NCBI GenBank assembly: GCA_910579185.1
Contig: CAJTTG010000011.1
Location: 1-64,000 of the forward strand
Reading direction: 5' to 3'
DNA length: 64,000 nt
Origin: an uncultured Muribaculaceae bacterium
GTDB lineage: Bacteria; Bacteroidota; Bacteroidia; Bacteroidales; Muribaculaceae
Numbering within the stretch: the first letter of the stretch is position 1; every line of letters begins with the position of its first letter. Below, in pieces: positions 26,750-34,975 of the stretch. The translations under genes were made by a program, and so were the position numbers. The notes below the pieces were generated by a model. That model saw only the letters and a list, made by a program, of their open reading frames with translations, was not told where the DNA came from and did not search any database.

Positions 26750-27135
26750 CCACCACCCCTGTAGGGACTGCGCCATGGCGCGTCCGGCTCCACCCTCCCT
26801 TGTAGGGTCGCAACCTGTTGCGACCGCAAACACCCCCAAACACCCCAACCCACTCTAAACTCTCCTACTCTCACACTCTTTTTCTCTACCACATATCGGG
26901 GTCACCGCACTCCGTGCGGTTTGACCGAAACCATCAGCAATGGATTGGTGTGGCCAACCGGAATCATCGCCAACGAGAGCAGTAATTATCCCCCTCGCCC
27001 TGTAGGGACTGCGCCATGGCGCGTCCGGCTCCATCCACCCTTGTAGGGTCGCAACCTGTTGCGGCCGCAAACGCCCCCAAACACCCCAACCCACTCTAAA
27101 CTCTCCTACTCTCACACTCTAAACTCTACCATGCG
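26750..27135. repeat. Palindromic repeat cluster 4 (two composite units)
   Basis: Each unit runs family B (about 26758-26786; 27000-27027), family A (about 26801-26830; 27042-27070), then an ACTCTAAACTCTCCTACTCT spacer. A family C variant with ACCGCAC/GTGCGGT arms lies between them near 26895-26925. No gene is supported. From 27136 to 27371 the sequence is AT-rich, with no feature I can support beyond a weak TAATATTG near 27251 that might serve the serpin gene. Confidence 0.8.
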
Positions 27136-27371
27136 CCATATCATCCAATCCCATTCACTTGCAGTTGGGATACCTATTAAAAAAGTTATGAACCAACAAT
27201 TTAAATACACAAATATTAAGTAAAAAAATTTTTATACCACCTTTTTTTCGTAATATTGCAGTTGCAGCTATCATGCTGAAATAAAAAAGGATAGATTTCG
27301 CACAATACATAGCCCCCCATCATTGTCATCTCATTCAAAAAATAAATCTAACCATTTTAATAATCTCAACC

Positions 27372-28604
27372 ATGAAACGAAAAACAACTATTCCGGTTTT
27401 TGCTTGTATACTTCTGCTTGCATCCTGCACCAATGATAACACTCCAGAATCACCTATCAATGAACCTGTTGTCATACAGATGTCAGACGCAGAGTCGAAT
27501 GCAATATTGCAGTCTACAGATTTCGGATTCGATTTGTTCCGGCGCGTATGTGCTGAAAAAGGAGATGAGAACGTGTTCATGTCACCGCTGAGTGCCTCAT
27601 TAACAATGTCTATGCTTGCCAATGGCACTTCCGGAGAGTCTCAAGCACAAATTCTGTCTGCTTTGGGATATTCCAGTGACAAAGAGGGACTCGATGCACT
27701 CAATAGTATAAATGGACGGCTACTGACAACGCTGCCCATCACGGATGCGCAGACAAAACTCGCATTAGCCAACGCTGTTTGGGCCGACAATTCATACCCG
27801 TTGAAAGACACCTTCAAGCAAACTATGGCTTCGGTCTATAAGGCCACTCTTGAAAATCTCGACCTGAATAGTCAGGACGGAGTAGACCGTATCAACCGGT
27901 GGTGTTCGGATAAAACCAATGGATTGATTCCCAAAATTCTGGATGGCCAGCAGCTGTTATCGTATGTGCTTGTCAATGTGTTGTATTTCAAGGGGCTTTG
28001 GACCGATAAATTCTATGTGAGCGAAACGGAATCGGACTATTTCGTGTGTCAGGATGGTTCTAAAAGTCTTGTAAATATGATGAATATTAGAGAGAGCATG
28101 CCATATTTCGCAAACCTCGACTTCAGTATTACAGCGAAAGATTTCGGCAACGGAGCATTCCGTATGTACTTCATGCTCCCTGCCGAAGGCTCCACATTGG
28201 AATCAAGCATGTTGGCATTGACTGCCAGCAACTGGCAATCATGGATCGACAATATCCCGAATCGTGAGATTAATTTTGCTCTTCCTCGGTTCTCCCTTGA
28301 AGGTAATTACGTGTTGAATGACGTGTTAAAGTCTATGGGCGTACGCAATATTTTCAGTCCCGATGTTGCTGATTTATCAGGAATGTCCACTGCCGGTGCG
28401 TTTGTTGATTTTGTGAAGCAAAAAACCTATATTGATGTGAATGAGGAAGGTGTGGAAGCTGTCGCTGCGACGGGCGGTGCAATTTCGTTGGGAGTATGTC
28501 CCCAAATAAAATGCAACCGTCCCTTCATATTCCTGATTGCGGAAAAAAGCACCGGAGCAATTCTCTTTGCCGGCAAAGTCTCGTCACTTAGATCCGCAGA
28601 TTGA
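27372..28604 (+). CDS. Serpin-family protease inhibitor, lipoprotein
   Basis: The protein has 410 residues with a lipoprotein signal (MKRKTTIPVFACILLLASC, Cys near 19), so it is probably anchored to the outer membrane. The serpin fold is full length: NVFMSPLSASLTMSMLANGTSGES (about 66-90), ALANAVWADNSYPLKDTF, INRWCSDKTNGLIPKIL, LVNVLYFKGLWTDKF, and INFALPRFSLEGNYVLNDVLKSMGV. The reactive-centre hinge is NEEGVEAVAATGGA (about 357-370), followed by the exposed loop ISLGVCPQIKCNRPFIFLI. Small residues in the hinge favour an inhibitory rather than a substrate-type serpin; the position usually occupied by Thr (P14) is Val. The bond attacked cannot be fixed by eye. It lies 7 kb from two subtilases and may protect against host or own proteases, which is speculation. 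Confidence 0.93.
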   Translation: MKRKTTIPVFACILLLASCTNDNTPESPINEPVVIQMSDAESNAILQSTDFGFDLFRRVCAEKGDENVFMSPLSASLTMSMLANGTSGESQAQILSALGYSSDKEGLDALNSINGRLLTTLPITDAQTKLALANAVWADNSYPLKDTFKQTMASVYKATLENLDLNSQDGVDRINRWCSDKTNGLIPKILDGQQLLSYVLVNVLYFKGLWTDKFYVSETESDYFVCQDGSKSLVNMMNIRESMPYFANLDFSITAKDFGNGAFRMYFMLPAEGSTLESSMLALTASNWQSWIDNIPNREINFALPRFSLEGNYVLNDVLKSMGVRNIFSPDVADLSGMSTAGAFVDFVKQKTYIDVNEEGVEAVAATGGAISLGVCPQIKCNRPFIFLIAEKSTGAILFAGKVSSLRSAD

Positions 28605-28986
28605 AGCAATACGCCACCCACATTAAAGCCACCCATCAAATCCCCAATCCACGTACCATCCCCGATCACACTACCAATGTAGGGTCGCACTACCAATGTA
28701 GGGTCGCAACCTGTTGCGACCGCAAACGCCCCCAAACACCCCCAAAGCCCCCAATCTAAACTCTCCTACTCTCCCACTCTTTTTCTCTACCACATGTCGG
28801 GGTAACGGCTCTCCGAGCCGTCTACCGCCTCAAACCACATGGCCATCAACCAAATACCCCACCAACCCTGTAGGGACTGCGCCATGGCGCGCCCGGCCCC
28901 ACCCACCTTGTAGGGTCCCAACCTGTTGCGACCCCAAACAACCGCAAACACCCCCAATCCACAATACCATACCCACCCAAATCAAC
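28605..28986. repeat. Palindromic repeat cluster 5
   Basis: It contains family A copies at about 28671-28720 and 28909-28940, family C at about 28797-28830 and family B at 28868-28896. A 19-nt piece (CTACCAATGTAGGGTCGCA) is tandemly doubled at 28671-28689 and 28690-28708. No gene is supported. Confidence 0.8.
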
Positions 28987-29361
28987 ATTAAAGCCACCGC
29001 CCTGTGGTCAACAGATCACATGGGCGGTGGCTCTTATTTCCACTCAGCAGGGAATATCACTGCTTCTTCAGCGAGATGGCGAAACCGCCGCCGCGCGCCA
29101 TTTTAATCGGCAGATCCGACGTGGAGTCAATCCTGCGTTTCTCAATCTTGTAAGCCTCCGGATTCGTTGCATAGTCAGCATCCGCTGCGTCGCTGTAGAC
29201 CGTCGCCTCATACGTAGCCCCCGGCTCAAGAAAATCAAACTTCAAATCATAGTCACGCGCTTCGCCGTTGGTGACTCCGCCTACAAACCAGTTGTCGCTG
29301 TTCTTGTCGCGACGCGCTACAACGATAAACTCGCCCGGTTCCGCATCCAGATACTCGCTCC
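28987..29361. repeat. Direct repeat of the GH97 gene 3' end (left copy)
   Basis: These 375 bp match 31513-31887 with an offset of 2526 bp and, by my reading, only two differences. They carry the last 100 or so codons of GH97, the stop and its terminator hairpin (about 28992-29032). Confidence 0.95.
29057..29361 (-). pseudogene. C-terminal fragment of a GH97 glycosidase gene
   Basis: This is the last 100 or so codons of the GH97 gene at 31583-33688, copied almost without change (about SEYLDAEPGEFIVVARRDK to FAISLKKQ). It has no start, signal peptide or catalytic domain. Upstream it is fused at 29355-29361 to a fragment of the small secreted protein gene; the 7-nt TCGCTCC is shared by both parents at the junction. 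The 62-codon frame starting at 29245 is part of this fragment and unlikely to be expressed as a functional protein. Confidence 0.9.
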
Positions 29362-29413
29362 ATTTTCACAGACAACATTGTCGCGGATCTCAAATTCCTC
29401 ATCCGCCGTCAAT
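29355..29413. repeat. Third, partial copy of the 95-bp small-protein 3' repeat
   Basis: About 59 bp matching the 3' end of the gene at 31165-31428; the other copies are at 30231-30325 and 31155-31249. It begins at the GH97 junction. Confidence 0.85.
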
Positions 29414-30233
29414 ACGGAAACAATGGGCTCTCGCGGTAAAGTTCATCTGTGAATGCATATTCTACATCCCTTGTCAGTTCATCATAGTCCTGATGTACGA
29501 ATCGACCGAATTCTAATAAAATATATTCGTCTGCCGGTTCCTCGTCCACAAATTCCATCGGCATAACAGAACGTTTTCCTGATATTCTCCCGTATGGTCT
29601 AACCATTAGTCCTCCATCTTCAGTATTATACGCCAAATAGGATCCCCAAATATTATCCCATAATCCAACTAAAACATGCTCGAAAAGATCTCTGACCACC
29701 TCTTTCCGGGTCACTACCTCTACGTTTCTATCACTCCCAATCCGAAAACATTCTGAACAGACCTCTGCCCCCTCTGTCCAATTCGAGAAATCGTAAATGG
29801 TAATCTCTCTCATCGATGGAAGATGCACAAGTTTAGGCTGGTATTGTTCAACACCATATCCATTTGGAACAATGATGAAGTCCCCAAGAAATTCGTCGTT
29901 TCTCCATACCTCGTGATACTTTACGGTTCTTGTTACATAGTCAGCACCTTCAACCTCATAATAAATATAGTGTGGAGTCAATTGATATAAATTCACTATC
30001 TTCCGTTCATTTCCCGATGGCTCTTTATAAATTGCCAGTTCCAAAATTCGTCCACCGTAATTCCACGTCGCATTGTATGAATCTCCATCATATTTGGAAT
30101 CAAGAGCTGGATGAGATTCTTCCTCTTCAATGATATCATCTTTGTCAGAACAAGATTCCAACATATAGACCATAAAAAGTACGGCGAGTATAAAAGTAAC
30201 GCTATTTAGCAATATATCGATTCCCTTTTTCAT
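29409..30233 (-). CDS. Lipoprotein of unknown function (tandem paralog B)
   Basis: The protein has 274 residues. An N-terminal hydrophobic segment ends in VYMLESC (Cys near 28) and is followed by SDKDDIIEEEE, an acidic tract typical of surface-exposed lipoproteins. I recognise no domain. It shares most of its length with the neighbour at 30321-31157 (ILELAIYK.PSGNERK, LVHLPSMREITIYDFSNWTEG, VCSE.FRI.SDRNVEV, GGLMVRPYGRISGKRS.MP.EFVDE.PADEYILL). The copies differ most at the C-terminus and just after the acidic tract. It probably shares an mRNA with genes to its right; no promoter is visible in the 87-nt gap upstream. Confidence 0.75.
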   Translation of the reverse strand: MKKGIDILLNSVTFILAVLFMVYMLESCSDKDDIIEEEESHPALDSKYDGDSYNATWNYGGRILELAIYKEPSGNERKIVNLYQLTPHYIYYEVEGADYVTRTVKYHEVWRNDEFLGDFIIVPNGYGVEQYQPKLVHLPSMREITIYDFSNWTEGAEVCSECFRIGSDRNVEVVTRKEVVRDLFEHVLVGLWDNIWGSYLAYNTEDGGLMVRPYGRISGKRSVMPMEFVDEEPADEYILLEFGRFVHQDYDELTRDVEYAFTDELYRESPLFPY

Positions 30234-30325
30234 CTTCGTATCAGTTTTTATGTTTCAACTCCAGTTTCGCCCCCTTTTCGCAGACCACATTGTCGCGGAT
30301 CTCAAATTCCTCATCAACCGTCAAT
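30231..30325. repeat. Second copy of the 95-bp small-protein 3' repeat
   Basis: It repeats 31155-31249 with few differences, covering the final codons of the small secreted protein, its stop and the start of the next lipoprotein. Here it is out of any complete gene and forms the spacer between the two lipoproteins. Confidence 0.9.
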
Positions 30326-31157
30326 AATTCAGTAACGGGTACTGTAGCGTATATCTATCATAAAACTCGTCTGTCGTATATGCATACTCAGCATCTTTAG
30401 TCAATTCATCAAAGTCCCGATGTATATAACTATGGAATGCAAGCAAAATATATTCATCTGCAGGATCTTCATCCACAAATTCTATCGGCATTATTGAGCG
30501 TTTCCCTGATATTCTTCCGTATGGTCTAACCATTAGACCTCCATCATCCGTATGAAAAGCCAAGAAAGGGCCCCAAGTGTTACCCCATATTCCAACTAAT
30601 TTATACTCGAACGGATCTCTGACCACCTCTTTATGAGCCATTACCTCAACATTCCTGTCACTGTCAATACGAAAATATTCTGAACAGACCTCTGTCCCTT
30701 CCGTCCAATTCGAGAAATCGTAAATAGTAATCTCCCGCATCGATGGAAGATGCACAAGCTTTAGCTTGTATTTCTCAAGACCATATTTATTTGGAACAAC
30801 AATAAAATCCCCAAGAAATTCGTCGTTCCTCCATAGTTCGTGATATTTCGCGGTGAGATATCCGAATTCCATATCGTCTTCCGTGTAATAAACATCGTGT
30901 GCGTTCAATTGATATAGATTCACTACCTTCCGTTCATTCCCGGATGGATCTTTATAAATTGCCAGTTCCAAAATTTGATTATCGTCGCCCCATTTATAGC
31001 CAGATCCATCATATTTGGATGGAAGAGTTGATGGTGGAGGCTCTTCCTCTTCGATAATGTCATCTTTGTCAGAACAAGATTCCAATAACCCTGCTAAAAG
31101 GAATAGAGTGAATACCAGTGTGATATTGCGTAATAACACCTCAATATTTTGTTTCAT
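30321..31157 (-). CDS. Lipoprotein of unknown function (tandem paralog A)
   Basis: The protein has 278 residues with lipobox LAGLLESC (Cys near 28), then SDKDDIIEEEEPPPS. No known domain is recognised. The central 130 residues are strongly conserved with paralog B, suggesting a real and selected product. It starts 7 nt after the stop of the small secreted protein, so the two are probably cotranscribed from 31457-31488. Its stop overlaps the second copy of the 95-bp repeat, which suggests that the gene plus the repeat was the unit of duplication. Confidence 0.75.
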   Translation of the reverse strand: MKQNIEVLLRNITLVFTLFLLAGLLESCSDKDDIIEEEEPPPSTLPSKYDGSGYKWGDDNQILELAIYKDPSGNERKVVNLYQLNAHDVYYTEDDMEFGYLTAKYHELWRNDEFLGDFIVVPNKYGLEKYKLKLVHLPSMREITIYDFSNWTEGTEVCSEYFRIDSDRNVEVMAHKEVVRDPFEYKLVGIWGNTWGPFLAFHTDDGGLMVRPYGRISGKRSIMPIEFVDEDPADEYILLAFHSYIHRDFDELTKDAEYAYTTDEFYDRYTLQYPLLNY

Positions 31158-31249
31158 ATCCGTATCAATTTTTATGTTTCAACTCCAGTTTCGCTCCCTT
31201 TTCACAGACCACATTGTCGCGGATCTCAAATTCCTCATCCGCTGTCAAT
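31155..31249. repeat. First (parental) copy of the 95-bp small-protein 3' repeat
   Basis: This copy lies in the intact gene at 31165-31428 and includes the codons for DEEFEIRDNVVCEKGAKLEL and the spacer to the following ATG. Confidence 0.9.
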
Positions 31250-31428
31250 CTCAGCGTCGCCCCACTCTTCACAACCACATTCTTCCCAAGTATAATCTTT
31301 GTCGCAGCATACGACACCGATTCCTCAATCTCGATGGAAAGGGATTGGGGCGTGTAGCGGATGACAGCGTTGCCACAGAGTCCACAGAATAGTAGCAAGA
31401 ATGCGACAAGGGGAATTTGTTGTCTCAT
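31165..31428 (-). CDS. Small secreted protein with beta-repeat character
   Basis: The protein has 87 residues. A signal peptide-like N-terminus (MRQQIPLVAFLLLFCGLCGNA) is followed by alternating hydrophobic and polar residues with a loose repeat: IILGKNVVVKSGATLRLTA, then FEIRDNVVCEKGAKLELKHKN. This resembles one or two turns of a beta-helix or a stabilising stub. Pieces of its 3' end occur twice more downstream. Function unknown. It is the first gene after its own promoter. Confidence 0.65.
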   Translation of the reverse strand: MRQQIPLVAFLLLFCGLCGNAVIRYTPQSLSIEIEESVSYAATKIILGKNVVVKSGATLRLTADEEFEIRDNVVCEKGAKLELKHKN

Positions 31429-31456
31429 AGGCGTTTGTGATTTAAGGTGGTATTCG

Positions 31457-31488
31457 CAAATCTAACACAAAAAATCGCCAACTCCAAA
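31457..31488 (-). promoter_or_regulatory. Promoter of the small protein/lipoprotein cluster
   Basis: On the minus strand TTTG (31488-31485), a 20-nt spacer and TAGATTTG (31464-31457) fit the Bacteroidota consensus. The ATG is about 28 nt downstream. Confidence 0.75.
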
Positions 31489-31499
31489 TATTTTTCAAA

Positions 31500-31558
31500 T
31501 TTTTTTAAAAAAATTAAAGCCACCGCCCTGTGGTCAACAGATCACATGGGCGGTGGCT
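31500..31558 (-). terminator. Rho-independent terminator of GH97
   Basis: AGCCACCGCCC (31518-31528) pairs with GGGCGGTGGCT (31548-31558). On the minus strand it is followed by an AT-rich run with many U (31500-31517). It lies 25 nt after the GH97 stop. Confidence 0.85.
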
Positions 31559-31887
31559 CTTATTTCCACTCAGCAGGGAATATCACTGCTTCTTCAGCGA
31601 GATGGCGAAACCGCCACCGCGCGCCATTTTAATCGGCAGATCCGACGTGGAGTCAATCCTGCGTTTCTCAATCTTGTAAGCCTCCGGATTCGTTGCATAG
31701 TCAGCATCCGCTGCGTCGCTGTAGACCGTCGCCTCATACGTAGCCCCCGGCTCAAGAAAATCAAATTTCAAATCATAGTCACGCGCTTCGCCGTTGGTGA
31801 CTCCGCCTACAAACCAGTTGTCGCTGTTCTTGTCGCGACGCGCTACAACGATAAACTCGCCCGGTTCCGCATCCAGATACTCGCTCC
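31513..31887. repeat. Direct repeat of the GH97 gene 3' end (right, parental copy)
   Basis: This is the 3' part of the intact GH97 gene and its terminator, repeated at 28987-29361. Confidence 0.95.
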
Positions 31888-33688
31888 TGCTCCAGTCCAC
31901 GGGCACATCCTTGATAAACTGGAAAGCATCCATCTTCTCGGTATAATGTTCCGGAAGATCCGCCGCCATCTGCAGCGGCGAGTACATCGTCAGATACAAT
32001 GCCAGCTGATTTGCAACCGTAGCCTTCTTATGCTCATCCGAGCCGGGGACAAACGATCCGATATCCATCCGGAAAATGCCGGGAGTGAAATCCATCGGGC
32101 CACCTTTCAGACGGGTGAAAGGAAGAATCGTCACATGGCCGGGCGACATGTTGCGGTATTCAGTACCCATCGCACTCTCGTTGCCTACAAGATTCGGGTA
32201 TGTACGGGCAAGACCCGTCGGACGAACAGCCTCATGCGCATTGACCATGATCTTATGGTCGGCAGCCTTACGGATAGCCCTCAGGTAGTGGTTAACCGAA
32301 TTCTGGTTATAGTGATTCTCACCCTTGGGAAGAATATTACCCACATATCCGCTCTTCACCGCATCATAGCCATAACGATTCATCAGATCATAGGCCTGAT
32401 CCATCCAGCGCTCATAGTTCGGTATCGAGCCGGAAGTCTCATGGTGCATCATCAGCTTGATACCCTTTGAGTGAGCATAATCATTGAGAGCTTTGATATC
32501 GAAATCGGGATAAGGTGTCAGGAAATCGAACACGAAATCCTTCTCCTTGCCGAACCAGTCCTCCCAGCCAATGTTCCAGCCCTCGATCAGAAGCTGATCC
32601 ATGCCATTGTCGGCAGCAAAATCAATATAGCGGCGCACATTTTCGTTGTTCGCACCATGGCGGCCGTTCGGCACAGCCTTTGAATAGTCAAACGTGGCAA
32701 GATCGAAATTCTCGGCATCGGTATAGGCCCACGAACTCTTGCCAGTGATCATCTCCCACCATACACCCATATATTTCGTCGGGTGGATCCACGACGTATC
32801 CTCATAAGCCGTCGGCTCATTGAGATTATAGATCAGGTTGCTCGCCAAAATATCAGTAGCCTTGTCGCTGACCATGATCGCACGCCAGGGAGTGGCGAAC
32901 GGAAGCCGTATCTCAGCCTTATTGCCGTTGCGGTCAGGCGTGAGCCACGAGGTGAATACCATCGTCGAATCATCAAGATTCAGATGCATCGCCGGATAGT
33001 CAACCAATGCCGCCTCATGGAGATTGACATAAAGCCCATTGTCACCCTTGAGCATCAGCGAAGTCTGCACGCCCGTCGGCGAAAAAGACGTCTGCGAGAC
33101 ATTGCCCAGCTTATCATCGGAATTATAGCTGCGGATCTCGCTCAATCGCGACTTGACATACTCATATTCCTGAGTGTCATAATCCCCGGGAATCCACCAC
33201 GCCGTCATATCGCCCGGCATCGCAAACTGCGTCGACTCATCAGTGACCGTCAGCTCCTTGCCGTCGCTTCCGGGGAAAACATAGCGGAAACCTATGCCAT
33301 CGTCATAAGCCCGGAACTCGACATCCATCTCAAACGTATTGCCATCAACCTTCTTCATCAGCTGCACAGTCATGGCATTGTAATTATCGTCGATAACCTC
33401 ATTCTCACCCCACACCGGAGACCACTGGCCACGTGTCTCAGATCGATCAACGCCCGTGATACGGAAATCATCAGTAGCATTGAATCCCTTGAACACCAAG
33501 CCCAGAGCCGATTCCTTGACCACCGGCAGCGAACCATAGTCAACGCTATAGACCGGACGGCCGCCCGAAACTACGTCGAATGTCAGCGACACCTTGCCCG
33601 AAGGCGAGCGAAGTACCTCCGGCGCTCCCCATGCAGGAGCGGATATAGCCAGCATTGCCAGCCACATAGAAACCTGTTTGATCATCAT
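31583..33688 (-). CDS. Glycoside hydrolase family 97 (SusB-like alpha-glucosidase)
   Basis: The enzyme has 701 residues with a signal peptide (MMIKQVSMWLAMLAISAPAWG), so it is probably periplasmic, trimming oligosaccharides. The N-terminal beta-sandwich runs about 25-290 (EVLRSPSGKVSLTFDV, DDNYNAMTVQL, AYDDGIGFRYVFP). The catalytic barrel runs about 290-570 with LIEGWNIGWEDWFGKE, YGYDAVKSGYVGNILPKGENHYNQ, MVNAHEAVRPTGLARTYPNLVGNESAMGTEY. The C-terminal domain has the WFVGGVTNGEARDYDL segment. In the KSGYVG motif Gly occupies the place where retaining members have the Asp nucleophile, which suits the inverting, calcium-dependent SusB subgroup. The usual partner susC/D/R genes are not adjacent. 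It has its own promoter and terminator. Confidence 0.93.
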   Translation of the reverse strand: MMIKQVSMWLAMLAISAPAWGAPEVLRSPSGKVSLTFDVVSGGRPVYSVDYGSLPVVKESALGLVFKGFNATDDFRITGVDRSETRGQWSPVWGENEVIDDNYNAMTVQLMKKVDGNTFEMDVEFRAYDDGIGFRYVFPGSDGKELTVTDESTQFAMPGDMTAWWIPGDYDTQEYEYVKSRLSEIRSYNSDDKLGNVSQTSFSPTGVQTSLMLKGDNGLYVNLHEAALVDYPAMHLNLDDSTMVFTSWLTPDRNGNKAEIRLPFATPWRAIMVSDKATDILASNLIYNLNEPTAYEDTSWIHPTKYMGVWWEMITGKSSWAYTDAENFDLATFDYSKAVPNGRHGANNENVRRYIDFAADNGMDQLLIEGWNIGWEDWFGKEKDFVFDFLTPYPDFDIKALNDYAHSKGIKLMMHHETSGSIPNYERWMDQAYDLMNRYGYDAVKSGYVGNILPKGENHYNQNSVNHYLRAIRKAADHKIMVNAHEAVRPTGLARTYPNLVGNESAMGTEYRNMSPGHVTILPFTRLKGGPMDFTPGIFRMDIGSFVPGSDEHKKATVANQLALYLTMYSPLQMAADLPEHYTEKMDAFQFIKDVPVDWSRSEYLDAEPGEFIVVARRDKNSDNWFVGGVTNGEARDYDLKFDFLEPGATYEATVYSDAADADYATNPEAYKIEKRRIDSTSDLPIKMARGGGFAISLKKQ

Positions 33689-33730
33689 TTTAAGTGGTAT
33701 TAAATTTTACGCAAAAAAAATCTTCTGCTG

Positions 33731-33762
33731 CAAAGATACAACATCCGACACCCCGTTTGCAA
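33731..33762 (-). promoter_or_regulatory. Promoter of GH97
   Basis: On the minus strand TTG (33762-33760), a 21-nt spacer and TATCTTTG (33738-33731). The leader is about 35-40 nt. Confidence 0.7.
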
Positions 33763-33825
33763 GTTTTCCCCAAACTTTTTTCACAACACGTTCCACCCAA
33801 TCAGACTGATAAGTCTTATTGGCCC

Positions 33826-33916
33826 CTCTCAACCCCTCAACCTTTCAACCCCTCAACCCTTCAACCCTTCAACCTCTCAACCTCTCAACCTCTCCAACTC
33901 TCCAACTCTAATCTCT
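33826..33916. repeat. Low-complexity tandem tract of about 9-bp units (TCAACCCCT-like)
   Basis: About ten imperfect units of the form TCAACCCCT, TCAACCCTT, TCAACCTCT, ending in TCCAACTCT. The tract lies between the patatin stop and the GH97 promoter region and overlaps the last codons of the patatin frame. It is related to the ACTCTAAACTCTCC spacers of the palindromic clusters. Confidence 0.8.
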
Positions 33917-34723
33917 CCCCCCTATCCCTTTCGAGGCGAAATATTTCATCGTCGAGTCATAGCCCGACTCATACACATGCGTAATTCCCTTCAGGTCAAA
34001 CACTTTGTATTTAGCAATCTCATCCGTGCGCACAACCATGTCACAGATCTCCATATCGTGGACAGCATTATTCTTGGCCATCAGCTCGTATGAACGCATA
34101 GCCACCTGAATCAGATTCTCACCCACGACACCCGAGCTGACAGGAGAGCAATTGACCCCGACCAAAAACTCGCAATCCTTGCGTATGGCCCACGCCGGAA
34201 GATTTGCCAGCACACCACCGTCCACATACCGTTCCGTGCCGATCACCTCAGGCTTGAACACGATCGGAATACAGCAGGAAGCCGCCACGCAATCAGCTAT
34301 CACACCACGACGGAAAGCGACCTTGCGTCCAGTGTCGAAATTCGTCGCACACACCACCGTCGGCATCGGCAGATCCTCAATCCGCTCGTATGGTATATTC
34401 TTGTGCAGAAACTCTTTAAACTTATCAAGCTTGAAAAAACCGTCGGTAGGAACAGACCAATTGCACAGATCGCCGAATTTCAGCTCCGTAAACATATCCA
34501 CCATCTCTTTCGGCGGAATACCGGCCGCATACATCACCGCAACCACAGATCCGGCGCTCACCCCACAGATAATGTCGGGCTTCAGCCCCACCTCCACCAT
34601 AGCCTTGATTGCCCCGGCATGGGCAAAACCGCGCGCGCCGCCGCCACTCAGAGCCAGCCCCACCTTGTAAGGCCGTTTCTGGCGTTCACGCTTGTTGATC
34701 TCATATCCGAAAAGTCTCATCAT
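33908..34723 (-). CDS. Patatin-like phospholipase family protein
   Basis: The protein has 271 residues and no signal peptide, so it is probably cytoplasmic or membrane-peripheral. The patatin domain begins near residue 20: VGLALSGGGARGFAHAGAIKAM (oxyanion loop), then the nucleophile in GVSAGS (Ser near 58), and the catalytic Asp in the DGG motif of YVDGGVLANLP (about 166-176). Family members are lipid acyl hydrolases; the compact bacterial form resembles RssA/YlbK-type proteins. The N-terminus MMRLFGYEINKRERQKRPY is basic. The gene is alone on its strand, and I see no good promoter in the 252 nt to pnp. Confidence 0.9.
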   Translation of the reverse strand: MMRLFGYEINKRERQKRPYKVGLALSGGGARGFAHAGAIKAMVEVGLKPDIICGVSAGSVVAVMYAAGIPPKEMVDMFTELKFGDLCNWSVPTDGFFKLDKFKEFLHKNIPYERIEDLPMPTVVCATNFDTGRKVAFRRGVIADCVAASCCIPIVFKPEVIGTERYVDGGVLANLPAWAIRKDCEFLVGVNCSPVSSGVVGENLIQVAMRSYELMAKNNAVHDMEICDMVVRTDEIAKYKVFDLKGITHVYESGYDSTMKYFASKGIGGRD

Positions 34724-34889
34724 TACTCTCTTTTACAATTAGAACGATCAATCCGACAAAAAGATGCGTCCGACCGCACAATTATTTGCAGCCCCGATCT
34801 TCCATACTGAGATTCAAACACTTACCCTCCCTCCATAGCCCATGCGGCTACTCCCCCGTCGCCGCCGTCGGCAAATAGTCGGGCTAAAA

Positions 34890-34921
34890 TTGTGAGAATC
34901 CAATATTTAATGCTAAATTTG
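34890..34921 (+). promoter_or_regulatory. Promoter of pnp
   Basis: TTG (34890-34892), a 21-nt spacer and TAAATTTG (34914-34921). The leader is about 47 nt. Confidence 0.7.
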
Positions 34922-34975
34922 CATGATTTTTTAATGCAGAAAAATCCAAGAAAAAACTACGTTACATAAAATTTT

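Noticed and set aside
28427..28735. 102-codon minus-strand frame at the serpin 3' end
   Set aside because: It begins in a repeat and continues antisense to the serpin gene.
31553..33703. Two frames of 305 and 306 codons opposite the GH97 gene
   Set aside because: Antisense shadows; Arg/His/Ile-rich sequence without any domain, while the minus strand encodes a complete GH97 enzyme.
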